The position numbers were made by a program, and so were the translations under genes. The notes under the pieces were generated by a model. That model searched no databases. It saw only the letters and a program-made list of their open reading frames with translations, and was not told the origin of the DNA. This document shows positions 34,318-43,551 of a stretch of 46,196 nucleotides of DNA, in pieces (position 1 is the stretch's first letter; the number at the start of each line of letters is the position of its first letter). The DNA is from Xenophilus azovorans DSM 13620 (GTDB lineage Bacteria > Pseudomonadota > Gammaproteobacteria > Burkholderiales > Burkholderiaceae_C), in NCBI RefSeq assembly GCF_000745855.1, contig NZ_JQKD01000042.1:1-46196 (forward strand). The letters run 5' to 3'.

Positions 34318-35283
34318 TTACGACACATATTTCGCATTCCGGGCGCCGGCGGCGGCGTCCGGCGCGGCCGGATGCGCCTGCAGCCAGGCCTGCGCCTGCC
34401 CGAGCAGCCAGTCGCGCCACAGCGCCAGCGCGGGGCGTTCGTCCTGCACCGCCGGGCTGACCAGGAAGTAGCTGCGTTCGCCGCGCAGCGGCCGCGGGCA
34501 GGCGACGACCAGCTCGCCGCGCGCCAGCTCCGTCTCGATCAGCATTGCCGGCATCAGCGCCACGCCCAGGCCGTTCGCGGCCGCCGCGGCGAGCATGGAG
34601 AACAGCTCGTAGCGCGGCCCGCTGCGCGCGCGCGGCGCGGCCACGCCCTGCGCCTCGAACCACGGCACCCAGCCGTCGGGCCGCGTGCTCTGCTGCAGCA
34701 GCGGCAGCTTCGCCACCGCCTGCGCGCCGACCTGCCGGCGCGGCGCGATGAGCTGCGGGCTGCACACCGGCACCACGTCCTCGTGCATCAGCACGGTGGA
34801 GCGGGTGCCGGCCCAGTGCGCCGCCTGCTGCGGCGTGCCGGCCCACAGCGCGGCGTCGAAGGGCGTGTCGGCGAAGAGGAAGGGCCGCGTGCGCGTCTCG
34901 ATGTGGATGGTGACGTCGGCATGCAGCCGCGCGAAGCCGGGCAGGCGCGGGATCAGCCAGCGCGTGGCGAAGGTCGGCACCGCCGCCAGCTGCAGCGCGC
35001 CGCCCGTGCCCTGGCGCGCCATCGCGTCCAGCGTGTCGCGCTCCATCGCGTCGAGCTGGCGGCGGATCTGGCGCGCGTAGTCGGCGCCGGCGGCGGTGAG
35101 CTGCACGCCGTGGCGCGTGCGGCGGAACAGCGCCATCCCCATGAACGCCTCCAGCGCGCCGACCTGGCGCGAGACGGCGCTCTGCGTCAGCGCCAGTTCC
35201 TCGGCCGCGCGCGTGTAGCTCTCGTGTCGGGCCGCCGCCTCGAAGCAGGCCAGCGCCTGGGTGGAAGGGATCTTGCGTCGCAT
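34318..35283 (-). CDS. LysR-family regulator (GcdR-like position)
   Basis: The 321-residue product has an N-terminal LysR helix-turn-helix (about 5-64: [41 protein letters not shown]) and a substrate-binding domain of the GcvA-like subgroup. It is divergent from gcdH, with a T-N11-A palindrome between them. This is the arrangement of gcdR with the glutarate genes in other proteobacteria. Met 35301 ([10 protein letters not shown]) is an alternative start. It probably activates gcdH and the CoA-transferase gene in response to glutarate. Confidence 0.92.
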   Translation of the reverse strand: MRRKIPSTQALACFEAAARHESYTRAAEELALTQSAVSRQVGALEAFMGMALFRRTRHGVQLTAAGADYARQIRRQLDAMERDTLDAMARQGTGGALQLAAVPTFATRWLIPRLPGFARLHADVTIHIETRTRPFLFADTPFDAALWAGTPQQAAHWAGTRSTVLMHEDVVPVCSPQLIAPRRQVGAQAVAKLPLLQQSTRPDGWVPWFEAQGVAAPRARSGPRYELFSMLAAAAANGLGVALMPAMLIETELARGELVVACPRPLRGERSYFLVSPAVQDERPALALWRDWLLGQAQAWLQAHPAAPDAAAGARNAKYVS

Positions 35284-35355
35284 GGTATGCCCCGGCTGCA
35301 TGGTTGGATCGGCGCGGTGCTCCCTTGCCGGAAGCAGGGAGAGGCGTCCGAGATG

Positions 35356-35368
35356 TGCGAATGTCGCA
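35356..35368. promoter_or_regulatory. TGCGA-N3-TCGCA (T-N11-A) LysR-type operator
   Basis: A 13-bp palindrome of exact T-N11-A form lies between the divergent lysR gene (start 35283) and gcdH (start 35462). One flanking pair (AT/AT) extends the symmetry. It is a good candidate binding site for the adjacent LysR regulator. Confidence 0.6.
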
Positions 35369-35461
35369 TATCTGGGTGCCGAATTCTCGTTTGCCGGGCC
35401 CCCGTGGCGGACGTACCATGCCGGCCATTCCCCCGCATTCCACCTTCCACGGAGACTCCAC

Positions 35462-36673
35462 ATGGCCACCACCAAAGCCGCCTTCCACTGGGACGACCCC
35501 CTGCTGCTGGACCAGCAGCTCAGCGACGACGAGCGCGCCGTGCGCGACGCCGCCAACGCCTACTGCCAGGGCCGGCTGGCGCCGCGCGTGCTGGAGCAGT
35601 TCCGCCACGAGAAGACCGACGTCGCCATCTTCCGCGAGATGGGCGAGCTGGGCCTGCTGGGCCCCACCATCCCCGAGCAGTACGGCGGCCCCGGCCTGAA
35701 CTACGTCTGCTACGGCCTGATCGCCCGCGAGGTCGAGCGCGTCGATTCCGGCTACCGCTCGATGGCCAGCGTGCAGAGTTCGCTGGTGATGGTGCCGATC
35801 AACGAGTTCGGCACCGAGGCGCAGAAGCAGAAGTACCTGCCCAAGCTGGCCAGCGGCGAGTGGATCGGCTGCTTCGGCCTGACCGAGCCCGACCACGGCT
35901 CCGACCCCGGCAGCATGGCCACCCGCGCCTACAAGACGGACGGCGGCTACAAGCTCAAGGGCAGCAAGATGTGGATCACCAACAGCCCCATCGCCGACGT
36001 GTTCGTCGTCTGGGCCAAGGAAGTGATCAAGGGCGCCGACGGCAAGGACGTGGTGGGCCCGATCCGCGGCTTCGTGCTGGAGAAGGGCATGAAGGGCCTG
36101 ACCGCCCCCGCCATCCACGGCAAGGTCGGCCTGCGCGCCTCCATCACCGGCGAGATCGTCATGGACGACGTGTTCGTGCCCGATGAGAACGCCTTCCCCG
36201 AGGTGCAGGGCCTGAAGGGTCCCTTCACCTGCCTGAACAGCGCGCGCTACGGCATCAGCTGGGGGGCACTGGGCGCGGCCGAGGACTGCTGGCACCGCGC
36301 CCGCCAGTACGTGCTGGACCGCAAGCAGTTCGGCCGCCCGCTGGCCGCCAACCAGCTCATCCAGAAGAAGCTGGCCGACATGCAGACCGAGATCACGCTG
36401 GGCCTGCAGGGCAGCCTGCGCCTGGGCCGCATGAAGGACGAGGGCATCGCCGCGGTGGAGATCACCTCCATCATGAAGCGCAACAACTGCGGCAAGTCGC
36501 TGGACATCGCCCGCATGGCGCGCGACATGATGGGCGGCAACGGCATCAGCGACGAATTCGGCGTGGCGCGCCACCTGGTCAACCTGGAGGTGGTCAACAC
36601 CTACGAAGGCACGCACGACGTGCACGCGCTGATCCTGGGCCGCGCGATCACGGGCATCGCAGCATTCAGCTGA
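35462..36673 (+). CDS. gcdH: Glutaryl-CoA dehydrogenase
   Basis: The 403-residue FAD enzyme oxidises and decarboxylates glutaryl-CoA to crotonyl-CoA. It shows [15 protein letters not shown] (about 140-154), [39 protein letters not shown] and the C-terminal [20 protein letters not shown] with the catalytic base Glu. The EGTHDVH context is typical of glutaryl-CoA rather than straight-chain acyl-CoA dehydrogenases. The ORF continues upstream, but homology and Met 35462 set the start. The gene serves lysine or dicarboxylate breakdown and perhaps anaerobic-type aromatic intermediates. Confidence 0.94.
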   Translation: MATTKAAFHWDDPLLLDQQLSDDERAVRDAANAYCQGRLAPRVLEQFRHEKTDVAIFREMGELGLLGPTIPEQYGGPGLNYVCYGLIAREVERVDSGYRSMASVQSSLVMVPINEFGTEAQKQKYLPKLASGEWIGCFGLTEPDHGSDPGSMATRAYKTDGGYKLKGSKMWITNSPIADVFVVWAKEVIKGADGKDVVGPIRGFVLEKGMKGLTAPAIHGKVGLRASITGEIVMDDVFVPDENAFPEVQGLKGPFTCLNSARYGISWGALGAAEDCWHRARQYVLDRKQFGRPLAANQLIQKKLADMQTEITLGLQGSLRLGRMKDEGIAAVEITSIMKRNNCGKSLDIARMARDMMGGNGISDEFGVARHLVNLEVVNTYEGTHDVHALILGRAITGIAAFS

Positions 36674-36697
36674 CAACCCCCATGCCGCTTCGCGGCT

Positions 36698-36759
36698 CCC
36701 CCTTCTGCTTCGCGAAGGGGGCGCACCCGGTGGCCCGGCAAAGCCGGTTCCACGGGTGC
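36698..36759. repeat. Nested-hairpin intergenic repeat after gcdH
   Basis: CCCCCTTC and GAAGGGGG (36698-36705, 36714-36721) form an 8-bp stem. Next, GCACCC-G-GTGG (36723-36733) pairs with CCAC-GGGTGC (36750-36759) with one bulge, enclosing a CCGGC-AAA-GCCGG hairpin (735-747). I recognise the layout as an intergenic repeat common in Comamonadaceae genomes. It may terminate or stabilise the gcdH mRNA. No T-tract follows. Confidence 0.55.
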
Positions 36760-36821
36760 CCTGGGATGGGTCCACGGCCTCGCCGGCGAGTCGATCCAAA
36801 AGAAGGACCGGACTTCCTCAC

Positions 36822-38063
36822 ATGACAAACGCGCCCATTGCATCCCTCGACGGCATCCAGGTCCTGGACCTCTCCCGCGTGCTCGCGGGCCCCTGGTGCA
36901 CCCAGATCCTGGCGGACCTGGGCGCCGACGTGATCAAGATCGAGCGCCCGGGCACGGGCGACGACACGCGCACCTGGGGGCCGCCCTTCCTGAAGGACGC
37001 CGAGGGCCGCGACACCGCGCAGTCCACCTACTTCACCGCCTGCAACCGCAACAAGCGCAGCGTGACGGTGGACATGGCCACGCCCGAGGGCCGGCAACTG
37101 CTGCAGCGGATGGCGCAGCAGGCCGACGTGGTGGTGGAGAACTTCAAGACCGGCGGCCTGGCGCAGTACGGCCTGGACCACCGGAGCCTGCGCGCCCTCA
37201 ACCCGCGCCTGGTGTACTGCAGCGTCACCGGCTTCGGCCACGACGGCCCGTATGCCGAGCGCGCCGGCTACGACCTGATGATCCAGGCCATGACCGGCAT
37301 GATGAGCATCACCGGCCGGCCCGACGCCGAGCCCGGCGGCGGCCCGCTGCGCGTGGGCGTGGCGCTCACCGACCTGTTCACCGGCTGCTATGCCGCCACC
37401 GCCATCCTCGCGGCGCTGCGCGTGCGCGACCAGACCGGGCAGGGCCAGCACATCGACATGGCGCTGCTGGACGTGGGCATGGCCATCCTCGCCAACCAGG
37501 CCAGCGCCTTCCTCAACACCGGCGCGCCGCCGCAGCGCCAGGGCAACACGCACCCCAGCCTGGCGCCCTACCAGGACTTCCCGACGCAGGACGGCGCCAT
37601 GCTGCTGGCCATCGGCAACAACGGCCAGTTCGCGCGCTTCTGCGAGGCCGCCGGCAAACCCGAATGGGCAGCCGACGAGCGCTTCGCCAGCAACAGCCTG
37701 CGCGTGAAGCACCGCGACGCGCTGATCCCGCTGATGGAGACCGTCACCCGCACCCGCACCACCGCCGAGTGGATCGGTCTGCTGGAAGACAAGGCCGTGC
37801 CCTGCGGCCCCATCAACGACATCGGCCAGGCCTTCGCCGACGCGCAGGTGAAGGCGCGCGGCCTGGCCGTCACGCTGCCGCGCGAGGCCGGCGACGGCAT
37901 CGCCGCCATCACCGGCGTGGCCAGTCCGCTGCGCCTGTCGGCCACGCCGCCGGTGCTGCGCCGCGCGCCCCCGGCGCTGGGCCAGCACACCGACGAGGTG
38001 CTGGCCGAGCTGGGCCTGGACGCGGGCGAGATCGCGGCGCTGCGCGAGCGCGGCGTGCTGTAG
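36822..38063 (+). CDS. CaiB/BaiF CoA-transferase, probably glutarate CoA-transferase
   Basis: The 413-residue class III CoA-transferase starts DGIQVLDLSRVLAGPWCTQILADLGADVIKIERPG. The likely catalytic Asp is in AGYDLMIQAMTGMM. It ends QHTDEVLAELG. It would move CoA from succinyl-CoA or another donor to glutarate, supplying GcdH upstream. The gcdH-CaiB pair under a LysR gene is the classical glutarate module. The 148-bp gap to gcdH holds a hairpin repeat, so expression may be uncoupled. Confidence 0.92.
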   Translation: MTNAPIASLDGIQVLDLSRVLAGPWCTQILADLGADVIKIERPGTGDDTRTWGPPFLKDAEGRDTAQSTYFTACNRNKRSVTVDMATPEGRQLLQRMAQQADVVVENFKTGGLAQYGLDHRSLRALNPRLVYCSVTGFGHDGPYAERAGYDLMIQAMTGMMSITGRPDAEPGGGPLRVGVALTDLFTGCYAATAILAALRVRDQTGQGQHIDMALLDVGMAILANQASAFLNTGAPPQRQGNTHPSLAPYQDFPTQDGAMLLAIGNNGQFARFCEAAGKPEWAADERFASNSLRVKHRDALIPLMETVTRTRTTAEWIGLLEDKAVPCGPINDIGQAFADAQVKARGLAVTLPREAGDGIAAITGVASPLRLSATPPVLRRAPPALGQHTDEVLAELGLDAGEIAALRERGVL

Positions 38064-38094
38064 CGCGCGCCGGGACCTGCAAAGCACCGTTGCA

Positions 38095-38116
38095 CGCCCT
38101 GCACATCTGCAGGGCG
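38095..38116. terminator. Hairpin after the first CoA-transferase gene
   Basis: An 8-bp stem (CGCCCTGC and GCAGGGCG) with a 6-nt loop (ACATCT) lies 32 bp after the stop. No T-run follows, so it may be a weak or Rho-assisted terminator. Confidence 0.4.
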
Positions 38117-38211
38117 GCCGCGTCCCTAGACTGCGAGCGCACCGTCCCGCGGGCCGGCGGCGGCGCGTCGTCGTCGCCCATGCGGGACGACACGACGCGC
38201 GAGCCGACGAC

Positions 38212-39420
38212 ATGAACCGATCACCCCTGCAACCCCTGGCCGGCGTGCGCGTGCTGGACCTGTCCCGCGTGATGGCCGGGCCGCTGTGCGGCATGGCGCT
38301 GGCCGACCTCGGCGCCGACGTCATCAAGGTCGAGCACCCCGAGCGCGGCGACGACACGCGCGACTGGGGCACGCGCATCGGCCGCCACAACACCTCCTAC
38401 TTCAACAGCTGCAACCGCAACAAGCGCTCGATCTGCGTCGACCTGCAGGACGCGGACGGGCAGGCGCTGGTGCGCCGGCTGGCGCAGCAGAGCGACGTCG
38501 TCATCCAGAACTTCAAGTACGGCGGCGCGCAGAAGATGGGGCTGGGCTACGAGGACCTGCGCGCGCTGAACCCGAAGATCGTCTACTGCTCGATCTCGGG
38601 CTACTCGGTGCTGAGCCAGGAGAAGGCCCGGCCCGGCTACGACCTCGTGATCCAGGGCGAGACCGGCCTGATGGCCATGAACGGCGAGGAAGGCCAGGGC
38701 CCGCTGAAGTTCGGCATCGCCGCCGTCGACATGTTCACCGGCATGTACGCGGCGCAGGCCATCCTTGCGGTGCTGTACGAGCGCACGCGCACCGGCGAGG
38801 GCCGGCACATCCAGATGTCGCTGTACGACAGCGGGATGATGATCACCTCCTACTACGGGCTCACCGCCTGGCTCCAGCAGGGCGACCCCGCGAAGTTCGG
38901 CAACTCGCACCCGTCGATCGTGCCCTACGGCGTGTTCGACGCGGCGGACGGGCCGCTCGTGATCGCGGTGGGCAACAACGGCCAGTTCAGGAAGTTCTGC
39001 GAGGAGGTGATCGACAGCCCCGCCCTGGCCGCCGATCCGAAGTTCGCGACCAACACCGAGCGCTCGAAGCACCGGCACGCGCTGCTGCCCGTGCTGCTCG
39101 GCAAGGTCCGGCAGTTCACGCGCGCCGAGCTGATCGCGCGCATGAACCGCTGCGGCATCCCCTGCGGCGAGGTGCTGGGGCTGTACGAGGCGCTGCAGTC
39201 CGAGCGCACCGCGCAGACGCAGGTGTGGCACCGCTACGAGGACGACGAGGCCGGACCCCAGGCCGTCCACGCGCCGCCCTACGTCATCGACGGCGCGCGC
39301 TCGGACGTGCGCCGCCCGCCGCCGCACCTGGGGCAGCACACGGCCGAGGTGCTGCGGGAGCTGCTGGACATCGGCGAAGGCGATCTCCACGCCCTGAGCC
39401 GCCGCAACGTCATCAAATAA
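38212..39420 (+). CDS. CaiB/BaiF-family CoA-transferase, second
   Basis: The 402-residue paralogue starts AGVRVLDLSRVMAGPLCGMALADLGADVIKVEHPE and has PGYDLVIQGETGLMAMNG with the probable catalytic Asp. The C-terminal end is QHTAEVLRELLDIG. It is clearly diverged from the preceding gene, so this is probably not a recent duplication. It lies opposite a Bug-type binding protein (convergent, 47 bp apart). Its CoA acceptor is unknown. Other dicarboxylates such as itaconate, mesaconate or glutarate analogues are candidates. Confidence 0.9.
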   Translation: MNRSPLQPLAGVRVLDLSRVMAGPLCGMALADLGADVIKVEHPERGDDTRDWGTRIGRHNTSYFNSCNRNKRSICVDLQDADGQALVRRLAQQSDVVIQNFKYGGAQKMGLGYEDLRALNPKIVYCSISGYSVLSQEKARPGYDLVIQGETGLMAMNGEEGQGPLKFGIAAVDMFTGMYAAQAILAVLYERTRTGEGRHIQMSLYDSGMMITSYYGLTAWLQQGDPAKFGNSHPSIVPYGVFDAADGPLVIAVGNNGQFRKFCEEVIDSPALAADPKFATNTERSKHRHALLPVLLGKVRQFTRAELIARMNRCGIPCGEVLGLYEALQSERTAQTQVWHRYEDDEAGPQAVHAPPYVIDGARSDVRRPPPHLGQHTAEVLRELLDIGEGDLHALSRRNVIK

Positions 39421-39423
39421 GAA

Positions 39424-39445
39424 AGCCGCCCTGCAAGGGGCGGCT
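39424..39445. terminator. Bidirectional terminator between convergent genes
   Basis: An 8-bp stem (AGCCGCCC and GGGCGGCT) encloses a 6-nt loop. Read on the minus strand the stem is followed by TTCTTATTT, a T-rich tract fitting intrinsic termination of the Bug-gene transcript. On the plus strand it follows the CoA-transferase stop by 3 bp but lacks a T-run. Confidence 0.65.
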
Positions 39446-39467
39446 GCATCCGGGGCCGGCGGCCCGT

Positions 39468-40424
39468 TCAGTGCGACTGCTTGGGCAGGTCCAGGCTGCG
39501 CAGGATGGGCAGCCACCGGTCGGCCTCCACCTGCACGAACCGGTCCAGCTCCTCGGGCGTGCTGCCGCGCGGCTCCATGCCGATCGCGCGGGCCCGCTCC
39601 ACGAAGGCCGGGTCGGCGATCACCTTGTTCACGGCCTTGTTCAGCCGGTCGATCACCGGCCGCGGCGTGCCGGCCGGCACCGACAGCGAATACCACAGCG
39701 TGGCCACCATGTCGAAGCCCTGCTCCTTGAAGGTGGGTGCGTCGGGCACCTGCGGCAGGCGCTGCGAATCCATGACGCCGAGCACGCGCAGCTTGCCCGA
39801 CTTGACGTAGGGCAGCGAGCCCGTGATGGACGTGCCGTGGATGTCGATCTGGCGGCCCAGCAGCGCCTGCAGCGCGGGCGCGTCGCCGTTGAAGGGGATG
39901 TGCAGCGTGCTGAAGCCCTGTTCCTTCTCGAAGGCGATCGGGGCGAGGTTGGTCAGGATGGCGGCGCCCGGCGAGCCGCGGTTGATCTTGCCGGGATGGG
40001 CCTTGGCGTAGTCCACCATCTCCCGGATGTTGCTGTAGGGCAGGTCGGTGCGGCCGACGACGATGGCCGGCTGGTAGGCGATCTGCGTGACGGCGGCGAA
40101 GTCCTTCGCCGGGTCGTAGGGCAGCTTGTCGTAGAGCACGCTGTTGTTGGCCAGGATGCCCAGGGACGAGACGAGGACGGTCTGCCCGTCCGGCCTGGCG
40201 CGCGCCACGTGGTCGGCCGCGACGATGCCGCTGGCGCCGGGCTTGTTCTCGATGATGACGTTCAGCCCCTGCTTGTTCAGTTCCTGCGCCAGGATGCGGC
40301 AGTACTGGTCGGTGCCCCCGCCCGCGGCGAAGGGAACGACGATGCGGGTCATCTGCTGGGCGAGGGCCGGCGCGAGCGCGCAGGCACCCAGCGCCAACCC
40401 GAGGACGAGTTTGCGGTAGCTCAT
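39468..40424 (-). CDS. Bug/TctC-family periplasmic binding protein
   Basis: The 318-residue product has a signal peptide (about 1-22, ending PALAQ) and the Bug fold: TRIVVPFAAGGGTDQYCRILAQ, ENKPGASGIVAADHVARARPDGQTVLVSS, and HIPFNGDAPALQALLGRQIDIHG. Met 40424 is the start at the natural signal peptide. No tctAB membrane genes are adjacent, as is common for orphan Bug receptors in Burkholderiales. Placement beside CoA-transferases suggests a small dicarboxylate ligand, by inference. Confidence 0.93.
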   Translation of the reverse strand: MSYRKLVLGLALGACALAPALAQQMTRIVVPFAAGGGTDQYCRILAQELNKQGLNVIIENKPGASGIVAADHVARARPDGQTVLVSSLGILANNSVLYDKLPYDPAKDFAAVTQIAYQPAIVVGRTDLPYSNIREMVDYAKAHPGKINRGSPGAAILTNLAPIAFEKEQGFSTLHIPFNGDAPALQALLGRQIDIHGTSITGSLPYVKSGKLRVLGVMDSQRLPQVPDAPTFKEQGFDMVATLWYSLSVPAGTPRPVIDRLNKAVNKVIADPAFVERARAIGMEPRGSTPEELDRFVQVEADRWLPILRSLDLPKQSH

Positions 40425-40546
40425 GCTGTCTCCTGTGGTGGACGGGCCCGGGACCGGGCGCTGCAATCCAGTCTAGGAGCCGGTCCCCGGCCCCGGTGCG
40501 CAGGGATTGAAAAGCAGCTTTCCGCCTCCTGCACGCACCGCCGGGC

Positions 40547-41422
40547 TCAGGCCGCCGCCGGCTGCCGCGGCGCCTCGCGCCGCACCAGGTACAGCCCGCT
40601 GGCCACGATCACCGCCGCGCCGGCCAGCGTCCAGCCGTCCGGCACGGCCCGCCAGACCAGCCAGTCCAGCGCGATGCCCCAGGCCAGCGCGCTGTACTCG
40701 AAGGGCGCGATCGCCGCCGCCTGCCCGTGGCGGAAGGCCTCGGTGATCGCCAGTTGCCCCAGGAAGCCAGAGACCGCCAGGCCGGCGAGCATCGGCGCGT
40801 GCTCCGGGCGCACCGGCGCCCACTGCGGCAGCGCCAGCAGGCCGGCCAGCGCCAGGCTCACGGTGGTCCAGAAGACCAGCGTGACGCTGGGCTCGGTGCG
40901 GCTGGCCAGCCGGCCCAGCACGTTCGCCAGCGCATAGGCCGCGGCCGCCGCCAGGATCGCCAGCGCGCCGGTCGAGACCAGCGCCGCCTGCGAGGGCCGC
41001 AGCGCCACCAGCACGCCGCCGAAGCCCGCCGCGATCGCCACCCAGTGCCGCGGCCGCACCCGCTCGCCCAGCAGCGGCACCGACAGCATGGTGATGACCA
41101 GCGGCGCCACGAAGCTGAGCGTGTAGGCCTCGGCCAGGCCCAGCGTCTTCAGCCCGGTGGTGAACAGCACCAGCATGACGATGGTCAGCACCCCGCGCAG
41201 CAGGTGCAGTCCCCAGCGCAGCCGGCGCGAGAACAGCGCGCCCGCCTCGCGCCGCCACAGCACGTACAGGCACACCAGCGGCAGCGAGGTCAGCCCGCGC
41301 AGGGCGGTCACCTGCAGCGGCGGGAAGTGGCCCGCCAGCGCCTTGAGCAGCGCGTCCATGCAGGCGAAGCAGGCGCAGGCCGCGAGCATCGCGACGATGC
41401 CGCGCAGGGTGCCGGCGGTCAT
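40547..41422 (-). CDS. EamA/DMT-family inner-membrane transporter
   Basis: The 291-residue protein has ten hydrophobic segments in two EamA halves (about 5-135 and 145-285). It starts GIVAMLAACACFACMDALLKALA and has PLVITMLSVPLLGERVRPRHWVAI at the end of the first half. Such proteins export metabolites or amino acids. Met 41422 is chosen because the ORF upstream is polar and Arg-rich. Isolated gene; substrate unknown. Confidence 0.92.
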   Translation of the reverse strand: MTAGTLRGIVAMLAACACFACMDALLKALAGHFPPLQVTALRGLTSLPLVCLYVLWRREAGALFSRRLRWGLHLLRGVLTIVMLVLFTTGLKTLGLAEAYTLSFVAPLVITMLSVPLLGERVRPRHWVAIAAGFGGVLVALRPSQAALVSTGALAILAAAAAYALANVLGRLASRTEPSVTLVFWTTVSLALAGLLALPQWAPVRPEHAPMLAGLAVSGFLGQLAITEAFRHGQAAAIAPFEYSALAWGIALDWLVWRAVPDGWTLAGAAVIVASGLYLVRREAPRQPAAA

Positions 41423-41492
41423 GGGTGGCGGGTGGGCGCAGCGGGCATGGGCCCGATCATCGCCGCAGCCCGGCCGCGCAGCCGGCGCCCGG

Positions 41493-41948
41493 TCATTGCA
41501 TGGGCAGCAGCCCGCTGTCGTCCCAGGCGGCCGGCGGCCGCGACGAGGGCGCCGTCTCCACGAAGGGCGGCAGGCTCGCCTCCTCAAACGCCGCCGCCGC
41601 CTCCAGCGCCAGCCGGGCGGCCTCGCGCGAGCGGGCGGTGGCCTGGCGCCAGGCGCTGGCGCCCGGGTTCTCGTGGGCCGACCGCGAGGCGATGATGCGC
41701 AGCGACGCGTGCAGCGCCTCGAAGGCCGACATCAGCGCCAGGCGCGCGCCCCAGTGGTCGGGCGCCACGTCGTAGCTCGCCACCTCGGCGCGCTCGGCAG
41801 CGGCCCGCTCGGCCGGCGGCAGCTGCCACAGCTCGGCCAGCGCGCGTTGCGGCCGCACGTCCTCTGCCGCGTTGGCGCGCACGAAGGCGCTGTCCAGCGC
41901 GCGGATGGCCAGTTCGAGCGCCCCGATGTAGGCCTGCAACTTGTTCAC
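41493..41948 (-). CDS. Hypothetical helical protein
   Basis: The 151-residue product is Ala-rich and probably all helical: LQAYIGALELAIRALDSAFVRAN (about 4-26), ERAEVASYDVAPDHWGARLALMSAFEALHASLRIIASRSAHENPGASAWRQATARSREAARLALEAAAAFEEA. No signal peptide, membrane segment or family I can name. Codon use is typical of its neighbours and no competing ORF is convincing. A HEPN-like or four-helix bundle fold is possible but unproven. Confidence 0.6.
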   Translation of the reverse strand: MNKLQAYIGALELAIRALDSAFVRANAAEDVRPQRALAELWQLPPAERAAAERAEVASYDVAPDHWGARLALMSAFEALHASLRIIASRSAHENPGASAWRQATARSREAARLALEAAAAFEEASLPPFVETAPSSRPPAAWDDSGLLPMQ

Positions 41949-42557
41949 TCTGCCTCCCCCCGCCGGCTGCGCCGGTGCAGTGCTTGGTATTACTTGCCGA
42001 TCATCGCATCCGGCGCGGGGCCGGCAAGGGCGGGGGCGCGCATTCCTGCCGCCCGCGCATGAAAAATGTCCGCTGTCAAGTCTTTGATGTAGACGGACAG
42101 TTCCGTAAAAGGTCTTATGGAATAACAGGTTAGTCCATATTTTGGTCGCTACGCATCCTTGCTGATTTGCGAGCTAGGTGCCACATAGGCGCTTTGCAGT
42201 GGCAAACGTAAGGATGTCTCAGCGAGCAAAGTCGCATCATCAAAGTTTCGGTCTATCACCATCTTCCTACAGAAGGCAGTTCGAGAAGGGCGTTTATCGT
42301 GTTTGCCCCCCCAATCTGCCAATCGATAGCTCGCACCGTCGAAGCCGATGATGCGGGCGATCCATTTCGATGTGGCATTTGCGCCTGCGTCCGGTGATGT
42401 TGGCCGCGTGTGTCCTGTGCCAATGGGATCGCGCCCATGGGGCGCTTGCGCAACGCGAAGGCTGAGGCGGGCGGTAGGATGCTCTCGAAGCGTTCGCCCC
42501 AACGAGGTCTGCTTCTATGGGGCATGCCAGTGCAAGCGACTGCTGGAGGCGCAGTAA
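41949..42557. other. Gene-poor stretch with lower GC content
   Basis: About 600 bp with no convincing gene. From about 42060 the base composition drops visibly below that of its neighbours, with runs such as GAAAAATG and CATATTTTGG. Two short minus-strand ORFs here (42149-42502 and 42256-42561) overlap each other, have Arg/Pro-rich content and resemble no family. The segment marks the transition from the metabolic region to the IS-rich right end and may be remnant DNA of a mobile element. Confidence 0.5.
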
Positions 42558-43460
42558 TCACATGGGAGCCGTGTCGATGGGTTGTTCAGGCTCGGCACGC
42601 GAGCAGTACTGCTCTACCCACTTCACGGACTGAGCGATGCCTCCGAATGGAAAGAAATGCAGGCTCACCTTTCCATGTGCTTCGGTCAGGCGGGTGGTCA
42701 GACGATCCACAAAGAGATCCGGGCCTGCTATGCCGAACAGCTTGCTGATCGAGATGCCGTACTTGGACAACATCGACGCGCATGCGCTAACGCCACACAA
42801 GGCGGCATAGCGCGCCAGCACCGCCACGCCTGCAGGGCCCGGCACGCCCACGCGTACGGGATGTTCGACGCCACGCCCGCGCAGGGCTTCCAGCCAGGCC
42901 AGCACGATGTCGGCATCGAAGGCAAATTGCGTGACGATCAAGGGCGCCATGCCGCGCCCTTCGATGCAGCGACACTTGTGTTCGAGCACTTTCCAACGAT
43001 CAGATGTGCTCATGACCGGATGGCCCTCGGGATGGCCACCCACGCCGACCATCTGAATGCCCGAGCGCTCGAACACGCCTGATTCGATCAGTGAGGAGCT
43101 GTCGGCAAACGGCCCCAGCGGGGTGGACGGATCTCCAGCGATCACGAAGCAACGCTTGACGCCGGCTTCCGCGACCGCGCGCTGGATGAACGACTCCAGT
43201 TTTGCGAACGAGGCGATACGGCGTGCAGCGAGGTGAGGCATGGGCTCAAAGCCGAGTCCGCGAACGGCCTGCGCTGCGGCCAGTCGCGCGTCGTTGTCCT
43301 GGTTCGCCAGGTAGGGAATGGAAATGGTTGACCCGGGCAATACACGCGGCGCCGCTGCGGTCAGCGCAGAGATATCCTTCGCGTTGACCTCTAACGAATA
43401 GGCGTCGGTGATGTTGCCGATGGGCTTGGACTTGTCGGAATGAAGCAAGGGGCTTGCCAT
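42558..43460 (-). CDS. Methylenetetrahydrofolate reductase-like (MetF family) protein
   Basis: The 300-residue product has the MetF TIM-barrel pattern: YSLEVNAKD, ISIPYLANQDNDARLAAAQAVRGLGFEPMPHLAAR, FVIAGDPSTPLGPF, VGGHPEGHP and a VTQFAFDADIVLAWLEALR strand-helix. The family catalyses flavin-dependent interconversion of methylene- and methyl-tetrahydrofolate. The sequence resembles the divergent MetF-like proteins linked to tetrahydrofolate-dependent demethylation more than housekeeping MetF. Met 43460 is preferred, because the GTG at 43577 would overlap queH by 26 bp. No demethylase is in the window. Confidence 0.82.
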   Translation of the reverse strand: MASPLLHSDKSKPIGNITDAYSLEVNAKDISALTAAAPRVLPGSTISIPYLANQDNDARLAAAQAVRGLGFEPMPHLAARRIASFAKLESFIQRAVAEAGVKRCFVIAGDPSTPLGPFADSSSLIESGVFERSGIQMVGVGGHPEGHPVMSTSDRWKVLEHKCRCIEGRGMAPLIVTQFAFDADIVLAWLEALRGRGVEHPVRVGVPGPAGVAVLARYAALCGVSACASMLSKYGISISKLFGIAGPDLFVDRLTTRLTEAHGKVSLHFFPFGGIAQSVKWVEQYCSRAEPEQPIDTAPM

Positions 43461-43551
43461 ATCTGGCGACTGTTGGGAGAGTTCCGACCCGCCAGCGCTG
43501 ATCGGGTCGGTTGGAAGCCATGGAGCGGCATCGCTCACCCGGCAAGGCGCG

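Noticed and set aside
38286-40937. An 883-codon plus-strand ORF across the second CoA-transferase and Bug gene
   Set aside because: It overlaps two clear genes in other frames, is Arg/Ala-rich throughout and matches no family.
42149-42561. Two overlapping minus-strand ORFs of about 100-117 codons in the gene-poor stretch
   Set aside because: They overlap in different frames, lack ribosome sites and family resemblance, and neither shows consistent codon bias.
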